A stretch of DNA of 64,000 nucleotides from Comamonas koreensis (GTDB lineage: Bacteria; Pseudomonadota; Gammaproteobacteria; Burkholderiales; Burkholderiaceae_C). Made by a program: the position numbers and the translations under genes. The notes under the pieces are model-generated. The model saw nothing but the letters and a program-made list of their open reading frames with translations, searched no databases and was not told the origin of the DNA. The DNA lies in the NCBI RefSeq assembly GCF_021026195.1, contig NZ_JAJNCT010000034.1, positions 124,001 through 188,000 of the forward strand, written 5' to 3'. The first letter of the stretch is position 1, and the number at the start of each line of letters is the position of its first letter. Shown piece after piece: positions 27,284 through 35,786 of this stretch.

Positions 27284-28207
27284 ATGTCCGCCTCTGCCCT
27301 GTCGCTGCCTGCCGATCTCCAGTTCATCGAGCGCGGCTGGCTGTCCGCAAACAATGCCGTGTTTGTGCGTGGCGTCACGGCGGTGGTCGATACCGGCTAC
27401 TGCATCCATGCCGAACAGACCGTGCATCTTGTCGAGGCCAGCCTGCAAGGCGCGCCGCTGCAGCGCATCGTCAACACCCATTTGCACAGCGACCACTGCG
27501 GCGGCAATGCCGCTTTGCAGCAGCGCTGGCCCCAGGCCCGCACCAGCATTGCACCCGGCCATGCGCAGGCGGTCATCGATTGGGATGAGCACCAGCTGAG
27601 CTACCGCCCCACCGGCCAGGACTGCCCGCGTTTTCAGATGGACGAGGTGCTGCAGCCCGGCACCGACACCCCGCTGGGCGAGCAGCGCTGGCAATGCCAT
27701 GCCGCGCCCGGCCATGACCCGCATTCGGTGATTCTGTTCGAGCCCGCGTCGCGCACCCTGATCTCGGCCGATGCGCTCTGGGAAAACGGCTTTGGCGTGG
27801 TCTTTCCGGAGATAGAAGGCACAGCGGCCTTTGACGAGGTGGCAGCCACCTTGGATGTGATCGAGCGCCTGCAGCCCCGCCTGGTGCTGCCCGGCCATGG
27901 CAGTGCGTTCAGCGATGTGACCACCGCATTGCAAACCGCGCGCCAGCGGCTGGAGCGCTTTGTGCAAAGCCCCGAGCGCCATGCGTTCTATGCCGCCAAG
28001 GTGCTGCTCAAGTACAAGCTGCTGGAATGGCAACAGCTGCCGCTGGCGCAGGTACAGGCCTGGCTGGCCGCCACGCCCTACTACGGCCTGCTGCACCAGC
28101 GCTACTTTGCCGACCAGGAGCTGGCGCAGTGGCATGCATCGCTGGTGGCCGACCTGGAGCGCTCAGGCGCCGCGCGGCGTGAGGGCGCGCTGCTGGTCAA
28201 CCAGTAA
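27284..28207 (+). CDS. Metallo-beta-lactamase-fold hydrolase
   Basis: A 307-residue MBL-fold protein. The zinc-binding motif is THLHSDHCGG (H66, H68, D70, H71), with downstream APGHDPHS (His), ISADALWENG (Asp) and LPGHGSAF (His) supplying the remaining ligands. The C-terminal about 90 residues are helical and rich in Leu/Gln. It reads as a stand-alone hydrolase such as a thioesterase or glyoxalase II-like enzyme; the substrate cannot be read. It lies 82 bp after eutC on the same strand and could belong to the same transcript. Its stop is 12 bp from the end of the convergent transglycosylase gene. Confidence 0.85.
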   Translation: MSASALSLPADLQFIERGWLSANNAVFVRGVTAVVDTGYCIHAEQTVHLVEASLQGAPLQRIVNTHLHSDHCGGNAALQQRWPQARTSIAPGHAQAVIDWDEHQLSYRPTGQDCPRFQMDEVLQPGTDTPLGEQRWQCHAAPGHDPHSVILFEPASRTLISADALWENGFGVVFPEIEGTAAFDEVAATLDVIERLQPRLVLPGHGSAFSDVTTALQTARQRLERFVQSPERHAFYAAKVLLKYKLLEWQQLPLAQVQAWLAATPYYGLLHQRYFADQELAQWHASLVADLERSGAARREGALLVNQ

Positions 28208-28219
28208 GCCTCTTCGCTA

Positions 28220-30280
28220 TCAGGGCAGCTCTTTGGACAGGTCCGGCTCGCCCTCGGGCTTGGGGCCCACCGAGCCCAGGCGCGCACGCAGCGACTGGGG
28301 CTGGCCGGTCAGAATGGCCGCGTAGCTGGTCGTGTTGGAGAGCACCTTTTTCACATAGTCGCGCGTCTCGGCAAAGGGCACGTTCTCGGCCCAGATGGCG
28401 CCGTCCAGCACCGGGCCATTGCGCCAGTTGCGCGGCCGGCCGGGGCCGGCGTTGTAGCCAGCGGCAGCCAGCGCCATCGAGCCGTCGAAATCGTCCAGCG
28501 CCAGCTTCAGGTAGGCGGTGCCCAAGGTGATATTGGTGTCGCGGTCATTGATGCTGGCCGGCGTGAAATCGGTCATGCCGATCTTGCGGGCGGTCCAGCG
28601 GGCGGTCGCCGGCATGATCTGCATCAGGCCCGAGGCGCCGACGCCCGAGCGCGCATCCATGATGAAACGGCTTTCCTGGCGGATCAGGCCGTAGACATAG
28701 GCGGGATCCAGCCCGATCTCGCGCGAGCGGTTGACCACGGCCTCCTTGAACGGCATCGGGTAGCGCTGGCCGACATCGACCACCGTCTTGGTGCGCTCAC
28801 TGGTGTTGATGCAGCGGTCCCAGATCTGGCGCTGGCAGGCCAGCTCGGCAGCGGCCAGCAGTTGCGCATCGTCCATGCCGCCGCGCTGGTGCAGGTTGGT
28901 CATGTAGTTCCACTCACGCACGCCTTCGCTGCGCAGCCCCAGCTGGATCGCATACAGCGCACGTGCCAGGCCCGCATTGCTGCGCACCGACTCACGCGCC
29001 TGCGCATCGATAGGCACCGGCTGCGCCGGGATGACGATGGGCTGGCCCAGCTCCTCCTGCGCCAGCTGCTCATAAAAGCCTTGCGTCCCGGCAATCTTCT
29101 GCAGCAGTTGGCGCGATTGCTGGGTCTGCGCCTCGCTGATGCGGCCCGCCTGCAAGGCCTTGGCCTGCCAGTAGATCCAGGTCGGGTCTTCGCGCTCCTC
29201 GGCGCTCATCGCCTCGATGCTCTTGCGCACCTGCTGCCATTGGCCGGCACGCAGCGCAGCGCGGGTCTTCCAGGCCAGCAGGTCGTCGCTCAGGTGGGCA
29301 TCCTTGCCGACCTTCGCGAAGCTGGCCATCGCATCGGGCGACAGGCGCGTCGCCTGGGTCTTGCCGATCACCCCCCAGACCCAGTCACGGCGCGGCTGCG
29401 TCAGCATCTCGTTCCAGCGGCCTTCCATCAAGGTTGCCGCGCCATCAGGGTTGTCCGCTGCCAGCTTGATCAGCGCCAACGTGGCCAGCTCCTGCTGCTC
29501 CTTCGAAGACGTCTTGGCCTGGGCCGTCAGGAACTTGCTGGGCGATTGCAGCATCGTGGCAAACGCGGGCAGTTGCATGGGGGCCACCACTTCCACCGCA
29601 GCGCGGGCGGCGCGGGGGCGGCCCGCCTCCATCGTCTGGCGCGCCCTGCGCCAGATGTCATCGGCCTGCAGGCCGCCGGCCGAAAACAGCTCCGACGCCG
29701 CCAGGTTGCAGCCGTCCTCCGAATCGCGCTGCGCATACCAATTGCTCTTGACCGTGTTGGCCAGCGACTCGCGATCGCCGCCCTTGGCCAGATCGATCAC
29801 TGCCGCATAGCAGCGCAGCTCGCGGTCATCGCCCATGCGGAACGCCGGGTACATCGCATCGAAATTGCTCCAGTCGCGGCGCTGGCCCAGCAGGCGCAGC
29901 CAGTCGTTGCGCAAGCGGTCTTCCTGGTAGGTGCCGGCCCAGCGGGTCAAAAAGGCCTGCACTTCGTCTTGCGTGGCCTCGTTCAGGCGAGCGCGCAGCT
30001 CCCAGTACGCAGCCCAGGGCTCCAGCACATGGCCACGCGCGCCAGGCAAGAGCTGGGTCAGCTTGCTTTTTTCGCGCTTGCGAAAGGCCTGCTGCATGTC
30101 GACGATCACATCGTCGTTGACCATGCCGCTGCTCATCGAGGGGCTCGACTGCAGTTGCACAGGCGTTTGTACCGACGCAGGTGCAGCCGTTGCACCCTGC
30201 AAAATCGTCTGAGCAGCCAGCGGCAGCGCGCTACAGGCCAGCAAGGCCGCCATCAAAGGGGTAAAAACATTCCGAGGCAT
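28220..30280 (-). CDS. slt: Soluble lytic murein transglycosylase (Slt70-like)
   Basis: A 686-residue periplasmic lytic transglycosylase that cleaves the MurNAc-GlcNAc bond with 1,6-anhydro product. A signal peptide (1-24, ending PLAAQ) is followed by the long alpha-helical U-shaped superhelical domain and a C-terminal goose-lysozyme-like SLT domain. The catalytic Glu is E536 in LIRQESRF; GLMQIMPATA, NITLGTAYLK and AAAGYNAGPGR complete the family motifs. The start ATG at 30280 has TTGGAG 6 nt ahead and begins the signal peptide; longer in-frame starts are rejected. The adjacent divergent fau gene is unrelated. Confidence 0.94.
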   Translation of the reverse strand: MPRNVFTPLMAALLACSALPLAAQTILQGATAAPASVQTPVQLQSSPSMSSGMVNDDVIVDMQQAFRKREKSKLTQLLPGARGHVLEPWAAYWELRARLNEATQDEVQAFLTRWAGTYQEDRLRNDWLRLLGQRRDWSNFDAMYPAFRMGDDRELRCYAAVIDLAKGGDRESLANTVKSNWYAQRDSEDGCNLAASELFSAGGLQADDIWRRARQTMEAGRPRAARAAVEVVAPMQLPAFATMLQSPSKFLTAQAKTSSKEQQELATLALIKLAADNPDGAATLMEGRWNEMLTQPRRDWVWGVIGKTQATRLSPDAMASFAKVGKDAHLSDDLLAWKTRAALRAGQWQQVRKSIEAMSAEEREDPTWIYWQAKALQAGRISEAQTQQSRQLLQKIAGTQGFYEQLAQEELGQPIVIPAQPVPIDAQARESVRSNAGLARALYAIQLGLRSEGVREWNYMTNLHQRGGMDDAQLLAAAELACQRQIWDRCINTSERTKTVVDVGQRYPMPFKEAVVNRSREIGLDPAYVYGLIRQESRFIMDARSGVGASGLMQIMPATARWTARKIGMTDFTPASINDRDTNITLGTAYLKLALDDFDGSMALAAAGYNAGPGRPRNWRNGPVLDGAIWAENVPFAETRDYVKKVLSNTTSYAAILTGQPQSLRARLGSVGPKPEGEPDLSKELP

Positions 30281-30528
30281 AGCCGCTCCAAGTTGCAAGA
30301 AAGCGGCGCTATCCAGCGGCGCCCAAGTCATCCCTAAAATCATACACATCAGCCAACGCGCCCGCCGTCCCAAAGGCTGCAACACCCGGCCTCCTCTTAC
30401 ATACGCTTACGGAAACTGCCCCAATATGTAAAAAAGCTATCTGGTTTTCACGGTAGCCAATTTGCTGGGAACCTCACTTTTGGCTGTCAGAATGGGTGAC
30501 CCAGCCTGTTTCTGTAGGGATATTTGCA

Positions 30529-31110
30529 ATGGATAAAAAAGCCGTACGCCAAGCGCTCATCGAACAGCGTCTGCATATGCCCGATCGTCTGGAGCGCGCC
30601 GAACAGCTCCAGCAAGTACTGCGTTTTTGGCTGATGGAACGCCAGGATGCCGTGATCGGCGCCTACTGGCCGATCAAGGGCGAGTTCGACCCGCTGCCCG
30701 CGCTGCACCGCTGGAAGGAAGACGGCGCGCTGATGGACGAGCCCAAGCTGCGCCGCATCGCCCTGCCGGTGGTGAACAAGCAGCACAAGACCTTGAGCTT
30801 CCATGCCTGGTACCCCGGCTGCCCGATGGAGATGGACGCCTACGACATCCCCAAGCCGCAAAATACCGAGCTGGTCGTGCCCACCTTGCTGTTTGTGCCC
30901 TGCGTGGGCTATGGCCCGGGTGGCTACCGCCTGGGCTATGGCGGCGGTTTTTATGACCGCACCCTGGCCGCGCTGGAGCCGCGCCCCTTCACCGTGGGGC
31001 TGGGCTTTACCAATGGCTTTGTCGATGACTTCGAGCCCGAAGCCCATGACCTGCCGCTGGACGCCATCCTCAATGACAACGGTGTGGTCTGGCCGATGGC
31101 TAAGTCGTAG
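30529..31110 (+). CDS. fau: 5-formyltetrahydrofolate cyclo-ligase
   Basis: A 193-residue enzyme converting 5-formyl-THF to 5,10-methenyl-THF with ATP (YgfA/Fau). The ATP-binding region PCVGYGPGGYRLGYGGGFYDRTL is intact, and the conserved N-terminal Lys/Arg cluster KKAVRQALIEQR gives the typical start. ATG at 30529 has TAGGGA 8 nt upstream; an in-frame start 33 nt upstream is less likely. In Enterobacteria the 6S RNA gene precedes this gene; the 250 bp here show no 6S-like hairpin. A 10-bp hairpin follows the stop. Confidence 0.93.
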   Translation: MDKKAVRQALIEQRLHMPDRLERAEQLQQVLRFWLMERQDAVIGAYWPIKGEFDPLPALHRWKEDGALMDEPKLRRIALPVVNKQHKTLSFHAWYPGCPMEMDAYDIPKPQNTELVVPTLLFVPCVGYGPGGYRLGYGGGFYDRTLAALEPRPFTVGLGFTNGFVDDFEPEAHDLPLDAILNDNGVVWPMAKS

Positions 31111-31128
31111 ACACTGCTCCGACAGCCC

Positions 31129-31155
31129 TGTGCGAGCCTTCTGTAGGCTCGCACA
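31129..31155 (+). other. 10-bp hairpin after fau
   Basis: TGTGCGAGCC (31129-31138) and GGCTCGCACA (31146-31155) form a perfect stem around a TTCTGTA loop, 18 bp past the fau stop. It lacks a U run, so it is a terminator-like or mRNA-stabilising hairpin rather than a textbook terminator. Confidence 0.5.
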
Positions 31156-31201
31156 TACGGTATAAAGCAAATGACGCCTCATCCACTGATTGGTCTAGAT
31201 C

Positions 31202-31885
31202 ATGCTGCAGCTTTATATCGGCAATAAAAATTATTCTTCCTGGTCCATGCGCGCCTGGGTGTTGCTGCGCCAGGCGGGCATTCCATTCGAAGAGAAGTTT
31301 GTCCGTTTCGACGGCTTTGACAGCCAGTCGGAGTTCAAGCGCACGATGACGGCCCTTAGCCCCACCGGCACGGTGCCGCTGCTGCGCGATGGCGATATCA
31401 GCGTCTGGGACAGCCTGGCGATTGCCGAATATGCGGCCGAGCAATTTCCGGACAAGCAGCTCTGGCCCCAGGACAAGGCAGCCCGTGCCAGCGCCCGCAG
31501 CATCTGCGCCGAAATGCATGGCGGCTTCACCGCGCTGCGCAGCGCCTGCCCGATGAACATCGAGGCTGACCTGGCCGAGGTCGGCCGGATCGTCTGGCGC
31601 GACAATGCCGCTGTGCGCAAGAATGTCGAGCGCCTGTGCAGCATGTGGAGCCACCTGCTGGCCCAGCATGGCGGCCCCATGCTGTTTGACCAGTTCAGCA
31701 TTGCCGATGCCTACTACGCACCGGTGTGCTCACGCCTCAAAACCTACCAGCTGCCCATCCCCGGCGAGATCGCCGCCTATATCGAGCGCGTGCACCAGCT
31801 GCCCGGCGTCAAGGCCTGGATCGATGCGGCGCTGGCTGAACAGGATTTTGTCGCGATGGACGAGCCCTACCGCGCGGAGCGCTGA
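31202..31885 (+). CDS. Glutathione S-transferase (YfcF-like)
   Basis: A 227-residue cytosolic GST. The N-terminal thioredoxin-like domain starts LYIGNKNYSSWSMRAWVLLRQ, with Ser in SSWS at the catalytic position of Zeta/YfcF-like GSTs; the cis-Pro of TGTVPLLRDG and the DSLAIAEY element bind glutathione. The C-terminal all-helical domain follows (about 90-227), with the N-capping FDQFSIADAYYAPV. The start at 31202 gives the expected beta strand. It is probably involved in peroxide or electrophile detoxification; the substrate is not inferable. It converges with the gene at 31961 across a GC hairpin. Confidence 0.9.
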   Translation: MLQLYIGNKNYSSWSMRAWVLLRQAGIPFEEKFVRFDGFDSQSEFKRTMTALSPTGTVPLLRDGDISVWDSLAIAEYAAEQFPDKQLWPQDKAARASARSICAEMHGGFTALRSACPMNIEADLAEVGRIVWRDNAAVRKNVERLCSMWSHLLAQHGGPMLFDQFSIADAYYAPVCSRLKTYQLPIPGEIAAYIERVHQLPGVKAWIDAALAEQDFVAMDEPYRAER

Positions 31886-31909
31886 GCATCGTCGGCCTTT
31901 GCGCAGTGT

Positions 31910-31935
31910 CTGGCACCGCGCTGCTGGGGTGCCAG
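31910..31935. other. Hairpin between convergent genes
   Basis: CTGGCACC (31910-31917) and GGTGCCAG (31928-31935) form an 8-bp stem with a 10-nt loop in the 75-bp gap between two convergent genes. There is no U run on either strand. It is a possible bidirectional transcription barrier. Confidence 0.4.
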
Positions 31936-31960
31936 AGCACAGGCATCGGCCGCCTGTTGG

Positions 31961-33007
31961 TCAGAGTGCTTGCGGCCGGTACACCCGCGTATCCAGCGGC
32001 GCATTGATGCTGATCAGGTAGACAAAACGCTCGTCTTCCGGCAGCAAGCGCTGGATCGCCTCAAACAGCTCGGCATGCGCCAGGTTCTGGCGCAGCAGCG
32101 CTTCCACCTGCGCGGCATCCGTCGTCAAGGCACTGCGGCGCAGGGCGCGCTCTGCAACCTCTTCAGAACCTAAAAGCGCATGGACATAGACCAGCTCATG
32201 GGACATGGCCTGCCACTGCGCAGCAGACACCTGGCCACTGCGCAGCACATGGTCTTGCAGGGCCTCCTCGGTAGCGGTTTGCTGGCTCTCGCGCTGCGCA
32301 TCGTAGGCGGCCTGCCATTGCGGCTCGGTCAAGGTCGGCAGGGCACTGCCCAGCGCGGCGGCATCCTGCAAAGCCATGCGCTTCCAGGCCTCCAGGCTGG
32401 GCAGGGGTTGGGATAGCTGATAGTCCATCATCTCCGCGTACATGCGGGCATTGAGCTGGCGCAGATTCTTGGGCGTGGCCGCGATCACCGCTGATTGCAG
32501 GGGCCGTGCGTCCAGCCACTGGACCAGGTCCTGCATGGCCGTATCGCGTGGAAACTGGCGGTACTGCACATGGCTGGGATAGTGCTCGGCATGGAACACC
32601 GGGTTGGTGCCCGCGCCCAGCGCTGCGCCATTCTCATAAAACCGGACCACATCTGCGGAGAAGTAGCGGTCTGCCAGCTCCAGCACCAAGGCCAGACTGC
32701 CGTTCTGCGGATGCGTTCCCGCCCAGATCTTGACTCCGGGCATTTCATCCACCGTGTAGCGCCCGGCCGATGCATAGCCCAGCGCCTTGAACTCCTGCAT
32801 CACCTTCCGAACCTGCGGGTCGCTGAACTGCAGCTTCTCCAACTTCATCGTTATGCGTGCCACCACGCCTTGCTGCGCGCTGCCCAGCGCCTGCACATGC
32901 TTGAGCATGCGCGAAAAATACCAGCGAATGCCGAACTTGAGCAGCACAAACAGACCGACAAACGTCAATCCAATGGTCACCAGCACCACGCCCATGGTTG
33001 TCCACAT
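31961..33007 (-). CDS. Unrecognised membrane-anchored protein
   Basis: A 348-residue protein I do not recognise. The only membrane segment is at residues 5-24 (GVVLVTIGLTFVGLFVLLKF), followed by Arg-rich RWYFSRMLKH, so the rest is most likely cytosolic (positive-inside rule). The soluble part is mixed alpha/beta up to about 175, with AGRYTVDEMPGVKIWAG, and then strongly helical and Gln/Ala/Glu-rich. No catalytic motif is visible. The start at 33007 has a strong GAGGGAGGG ribosome site 5 nt ahead. It stands alone between GST and a LysR gene. Confidence 0.75.
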   Translation of the reverse strand: MWTTMGVVLVTIGLTFVGLFVLLKFGIRWYFSRMLKHVQALGSAQQGVVARITMKLEKLQFSDPQVRKVMQEFKALGYASAGRYTVDEMPGVKIWAGTHPQNGSLALVLELADRYFSADVVRFYENGAALGAGTNPVFHAEHYPSHVQYRQFPRDTAMQDLVQWLDARPLQSAVIAATPKNLRQLNARMYAEMMDYQLSQPLPSLEAWKRMALQDAAALGSALPTLTEPQWQAAYDAQRESQQTATEEALQDHVLRSGQVSAAQWQAMSHELVYVHALLGSEEVAERALRRSALTTDAAQVEALLRQNLAHAELFEAIQRLLPEDERFVYLISINAPLDTRVYRPQAL

Positions 33008-33116
33008 AAATCCCTCCCTCTTTGTCTTATTTCGAATCAGCCCATAGGGCCAACTAAGCAGCATAGCGAGGAAGTGCGGCGGAGGCAAAGCGCCTGGAAC
33101 AAGTGGGCGGCCGCAG

Positions 33117-34058
33117 TCAGGCCAGGCCGCGCCCCGGCTGGCGGGCCTGCTGCAGGCTGGCCTGCAAGGCCTCGATCAGCTGCTGGGCCACCAGCTTGAC
33201 GACCGGGCCGGGCGGCCGCGTGGCGTCAACGGCCACGCTGATATCCTGCGGCTCGGCGCCCTGGTCCCGGATGGGGATGAAGACCAGTGCACCGGCTGCC
33301 AACTCAGGCGCCACATCCAGCTCCGAAGTGAATATCAGGCGCTGCCCGCCCAGCGCCAGCTGTTTGACCAGCTGCAGCGAATTGCTCTCGACAAAGCCCC
33401 GCGCATCCTTGAACAGCCAGCTGAACTGCGCCTCCAGCAGGCGGCGGATGGTGATGGCGCGGCTTTGCAGCGCGATCGGGTAGGCGGTGGCCTCCTGAAA
33501 ACTGACGGTCTTGCGCCCGGCCAGCGCATGGCCCGGCGCCACGACACAGCCCAGTGGCAGCTGCGCTTTCCACAGCACCAGCAGCTCACGGCGCGGCGCC
33601 AGGTTGAAGATGGCGGCCAGGTCGGCCTTGCCGGTCATCAAGGCGGTCTCGGCATCGTCAGGGGTGCTCAGCTCCACCGACAGGCTGACCAGGGGGTGCT
33701 GGGCATTGAGGCTGTCGATCAGTGTGGGCAAGACGCCGGTGGCATGGCTGTCCATCGCCACCAGCGACACATGGCCCTGGTGGATGCCCTGGATGCGCCG
33801 CACCTCGGCCACCATGCGGGTTTCATCTTGGCGCCAGCGGCGGGCCATCGTGATGAGCGCATCGCCAGAGGCCGTCAGCCGCATGCCTCTGGGCATGCGC
33901 TCGAACAGTGGCACGCCCAATTCCTCTTCCAGCGCCAGAATCTGGCGGTTGATGGCCGATGCGGCCACATGCAACTCGCGTGCGGCTTTCTGGATCGAGC
34001 CCGAGCGGGCCACCTGGTCCGCATAGCGCAGCGCGGTAGGTACAAGCGAATGGCGCAT
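33117..34058 (-). CDS. LysR-family transcriptional regulator
   Basis: A 313-residue LysR regulator. The N-terminal winged helix-turn-helix has the pattern ADQVARSGSIQKAARELHVAASAINRQILALEEELGVPLFER (in outline), and residues 95-300 form the periplasmic-binding-protein-like effector domain. The start at 34058 gives the usual MRHSLVPTALRYAD; upstream in-frame sequence is rejected. It is divergent from uraD and Bug (100 bp between), so it is the likely regulator of that pair. The effector is unknown; a ureide or other purine-catabolism intermediate is a guess from context. Confidence 0.9.
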   Translation of the reverse strand: MRHSLVPTALRYADQVARSGSIQKAARELHVAASAINRQILALEEELGVPLFERMPRGMRLTASGDALITMARRWRQDETRMVAEVRRIQGIHQGHVSLVAMDSHATGVLPTLIDSLNAQHPLVSLSVELSTPDDAETALMTGKADLAAIFNLAPRRELLVLWKAQLPLGCVVAPGHALAGRKTVSFQEATAYPIALQSRAITIRRLLEAQFSWLFKDARGFVESNSLQLVKQLALGGQRLIFTSELDVAPELAAGALVFIPIRDQGAEPQDISVAVDATRPPGPVVKLVAQQLIEALQASLQQARQPGRGLA

Positions 34059-34158
34059 AGGGGTCTCTCCGGAATGCGGCGATTGTACTAATTTTGCGTA
34101 TGCATCATTGCCAAACCTGTGATGGACGGCAATGCTCTGCAGCCCTAGCATGGCCTGC

Positions 34159-34704
34159 ATGACACCTGCTGAACGCCTCGACCACCTCAACCATTGCAGC
34201 CCCGACGACTTCTGCGCAGCGATGGCCGACATCTGGGAGCATGCGCCCTGGGTGGCGGCGCAGACCGTGGCGCAGCGCCCCTTTGCCAGCGCCGATGCCT
34301 TGCACAGCGCCATGCTGGCTGTGGTGGCCGGGCTCGATGAACCGGCGCGCATCCGCTTTTATGCGGGCCATCCGGAGCTGGGCGGCGAGCTGGCCCGAAC
34401 AGGGGCGATGAATGCCGCATCCACCGACGAGCAGGCCAGCCTGGGCCTGGGCCAGCTGCAGGCCGCCGAGGCCCAGCGTTGGGATGGCCTGAACCGCGCC
34501 TACCGCGAGCGCTTTGGCTTTCCCTTCATTCTCTGCATCCGCCAGCACAGCCTGGCATCGGCCTTGCTTGTGTTCGAGCAGCGTCTGGGGCACACCCGGC
34601 AGCGGGAGCTGCAACTGGCGCTGAACGAGATAGCCGCCATCAGCCGCCTGCGGCTCGCGCGTTACCTGCAGGAAGCCGATCCCGCCCCGGTCTGCACGCA
34701 TTGA
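34159..34704 (+). CDS. uraD: OHCU decarboxylase (UraD-like)
   Basis: A 181-residue 2-oxo-4-hydroxy-4-carboxy-5-ureidoimidazoline (OHCU) decarboxylase, converting OHCU to S-allantoin in uric acid breakdown. The family motif FYAGHPELGGELA contains the catalytic His; STDEQASLGLGQLQ with its Glu and the strand FGFPFILCIRQ complete the active site. The start is uncertain between ATG codons at 34132, 34150 and 34159; 34159 gives MTPAERLDHLN, closest to the family N-terminus. No urate hydroxylase or other purine genes are near; the nearest partners are a Bug protein 19 bp downstream and a divergent LysR regulator. Confidence 0.87.
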   Translation: MTPAERLDHLNHCSPDDFCAAMADIWEHAPWVAAQTVAQRPFASADALHSAMLAVVAGLDEPARIRFYAGHPELGGELARTGAMNAASTDEQASLGLGQLQAAEAQRWDGLNRAYRERFGFPFILCIRQHSLASALLVFEQRLGHTRQRELQLALNEIAAISRLRLARYLQEADPAPVCTH

Positions 34705-34723
34705 CTTTTCAGGAGTGTTCACC

Positions 34724-35701
34724 ATGCATCGTCGTCTCTACCTTGTCAGCCTGGCCGCATCGCTGGGTCTGCTGGCCTTCAGCGCGCAGGCGCAGACTGC
34801 CAGCTATCCGAACCACCCCGTCAAGGTGGTGGTCGCCCTGCCCGCAGGCGGCGGTGTGGACATGATCGCGCGCCTGGTGGGCCAGCAGCTGCAGGCAGGA
34901 ACCGGCCAGCCTTTCATCGTCGACAACCGCGCGGGCGCCTCAGGCCGCATCGGCCTGCCGGCCGTTGCCAAGGCCAGCCCCGATGGCTACACCCTGATGG
35001 CCTCGCCGGCGTCCTTTCTGACCACCAACAAAAGCATCTTCAAGGACCTGCCCTACGACCCGCAGGCCGACTTTGCGCCCATCACCAAGCTGGCCAACCA
35101 GGACATGGTGCTGGTGGTCAAGGACCGCAAGAAATTCCCCAACGCCGCTGCCGTGCTGGCCGCAGCCAAGGCCCAGCCCACCATCCTGACCTATGCCAGC
35201 TCGGGCGAAGGCAGCCCCCAGCATCTGGCGGCGCTGATGTTCGAGACCCGGGCCCAGCTGCAGATGACGCATGTGCCCTACAAAGGCGGCGCCCTCGCCA
35301 TCAACGACATGCTGGGCGGCAATGTGGACCTGCTGTTTGCGCCGCTGCCCGAGGCCCTGCCCCACCTCAAGTCCGGCAAGCTCACGGCCCTGGCGCTGAT
35401 GAGCGACAAGCGCTCGCCCTTGATTGCCGAGGTGCCGACGATGGCGGAGGCCGGCATTCCCGACATGGTGATGCAGACCTGGATCGGCCTGCTGGCCCCG
35501 GCGCGCACGCCGCGCCCCATTGTCGATGCGCTCAACCGCCAGGTGCAGGCCATCTTGCTGCGTGACGACATCAAGCAGCAGTTGCAGGACGTGGGCATGG
35601 AAGTGGCGCCCACGACACCGGAGCAGTTCCAGCAAACCATTGCGCAGGAGATCAGCCTGCATGCACAGCTGGTGAAGGCCGCTGGCCTGGTGCCGCAATA
35701 A
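34724..35701 (+). CDS. Bug/TctC-family periplasmic substrate-binding protein
   Basis: A 325-residue Bug protein. Signal peptide: residues 1-23, ending FSAQAQ. Family elements VKVVVALPAGGGVDMIARLVG, NRAGASGRIG, YASSGEGSPQHLAA, HVPYKGGALAINDMLGGNVDLLF and VPTMAEAGIPD are all visible. The ATG at 34724 has AGGAG 8 nt upstream. It is the second orphan Bug protein in the window (no TctA/TctB). It is probably co-transcribed with uraD and under the LysR regulator, so its ligand may be a ureide-like or dicarboxylate compound, but this is inference. It ends just before a hairpin that also serves the convergent gene. Confidence 0.92.
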   Translation: MHRRLYLVSLAASLGLLAFSAQAQTASYPNHPVKVVVALPAGGGVDMIARLVGQQLQAGTGQPFIVDNRAGASGRIGLPAVAKASPDGYTLMASPASFLTTNKSIFKDLPYDPQADFAPITKLANQDMVLVVKDRKKFPNAAAVLAAAKAQPTILTYASSGEGSPQHLAALMFETRAQLQMTHVPYKGGALAINDMLGGNVDLLFAPLPEALPHLKSGKLTALALMSDKRSPLIAEVPTMAEAGIPDMVMQTWIGLLAPARTPRPIVDALNRQVQAILLRDDIKQQLQDVGMEVAPTTPEQFQQTIAQEISLHAQLVKAAGLVPQ

Positions 35702-35705
35702 CGCA

Positions 35706-35732
35706 AAAAGACCAGGGGGCTGGCCCCTGGTC
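35706..35732 (-). terminator. Terminator between Bug gene and amino-acid binding-protein gene
   Basis: GACCAGGGG (35710-35718) and CCCCTGGTC (35724-35732) form a 9-bp stem with a 5-nt loop. The minus strand then reads CUUUUU, so it terminates the minus-strand gene at 35787; for the plus strand the tail is only moderately U-rich, so it may be bidirectional. Confidence 0.75.
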
Positions 35733-35786
35733 CTTGTCTCTTGCTCCATGGCTGCCAGTGGTCAGCAGCCAGACTGCAATAGCGGC

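Noticed and set aside
30386-30528. 6S RNA (ssrS) upstream of fau
   Set aside because: The gene order would allow it, but the 143 bp lack the long interrupted hairpin and are too short for a full 6S RNA.
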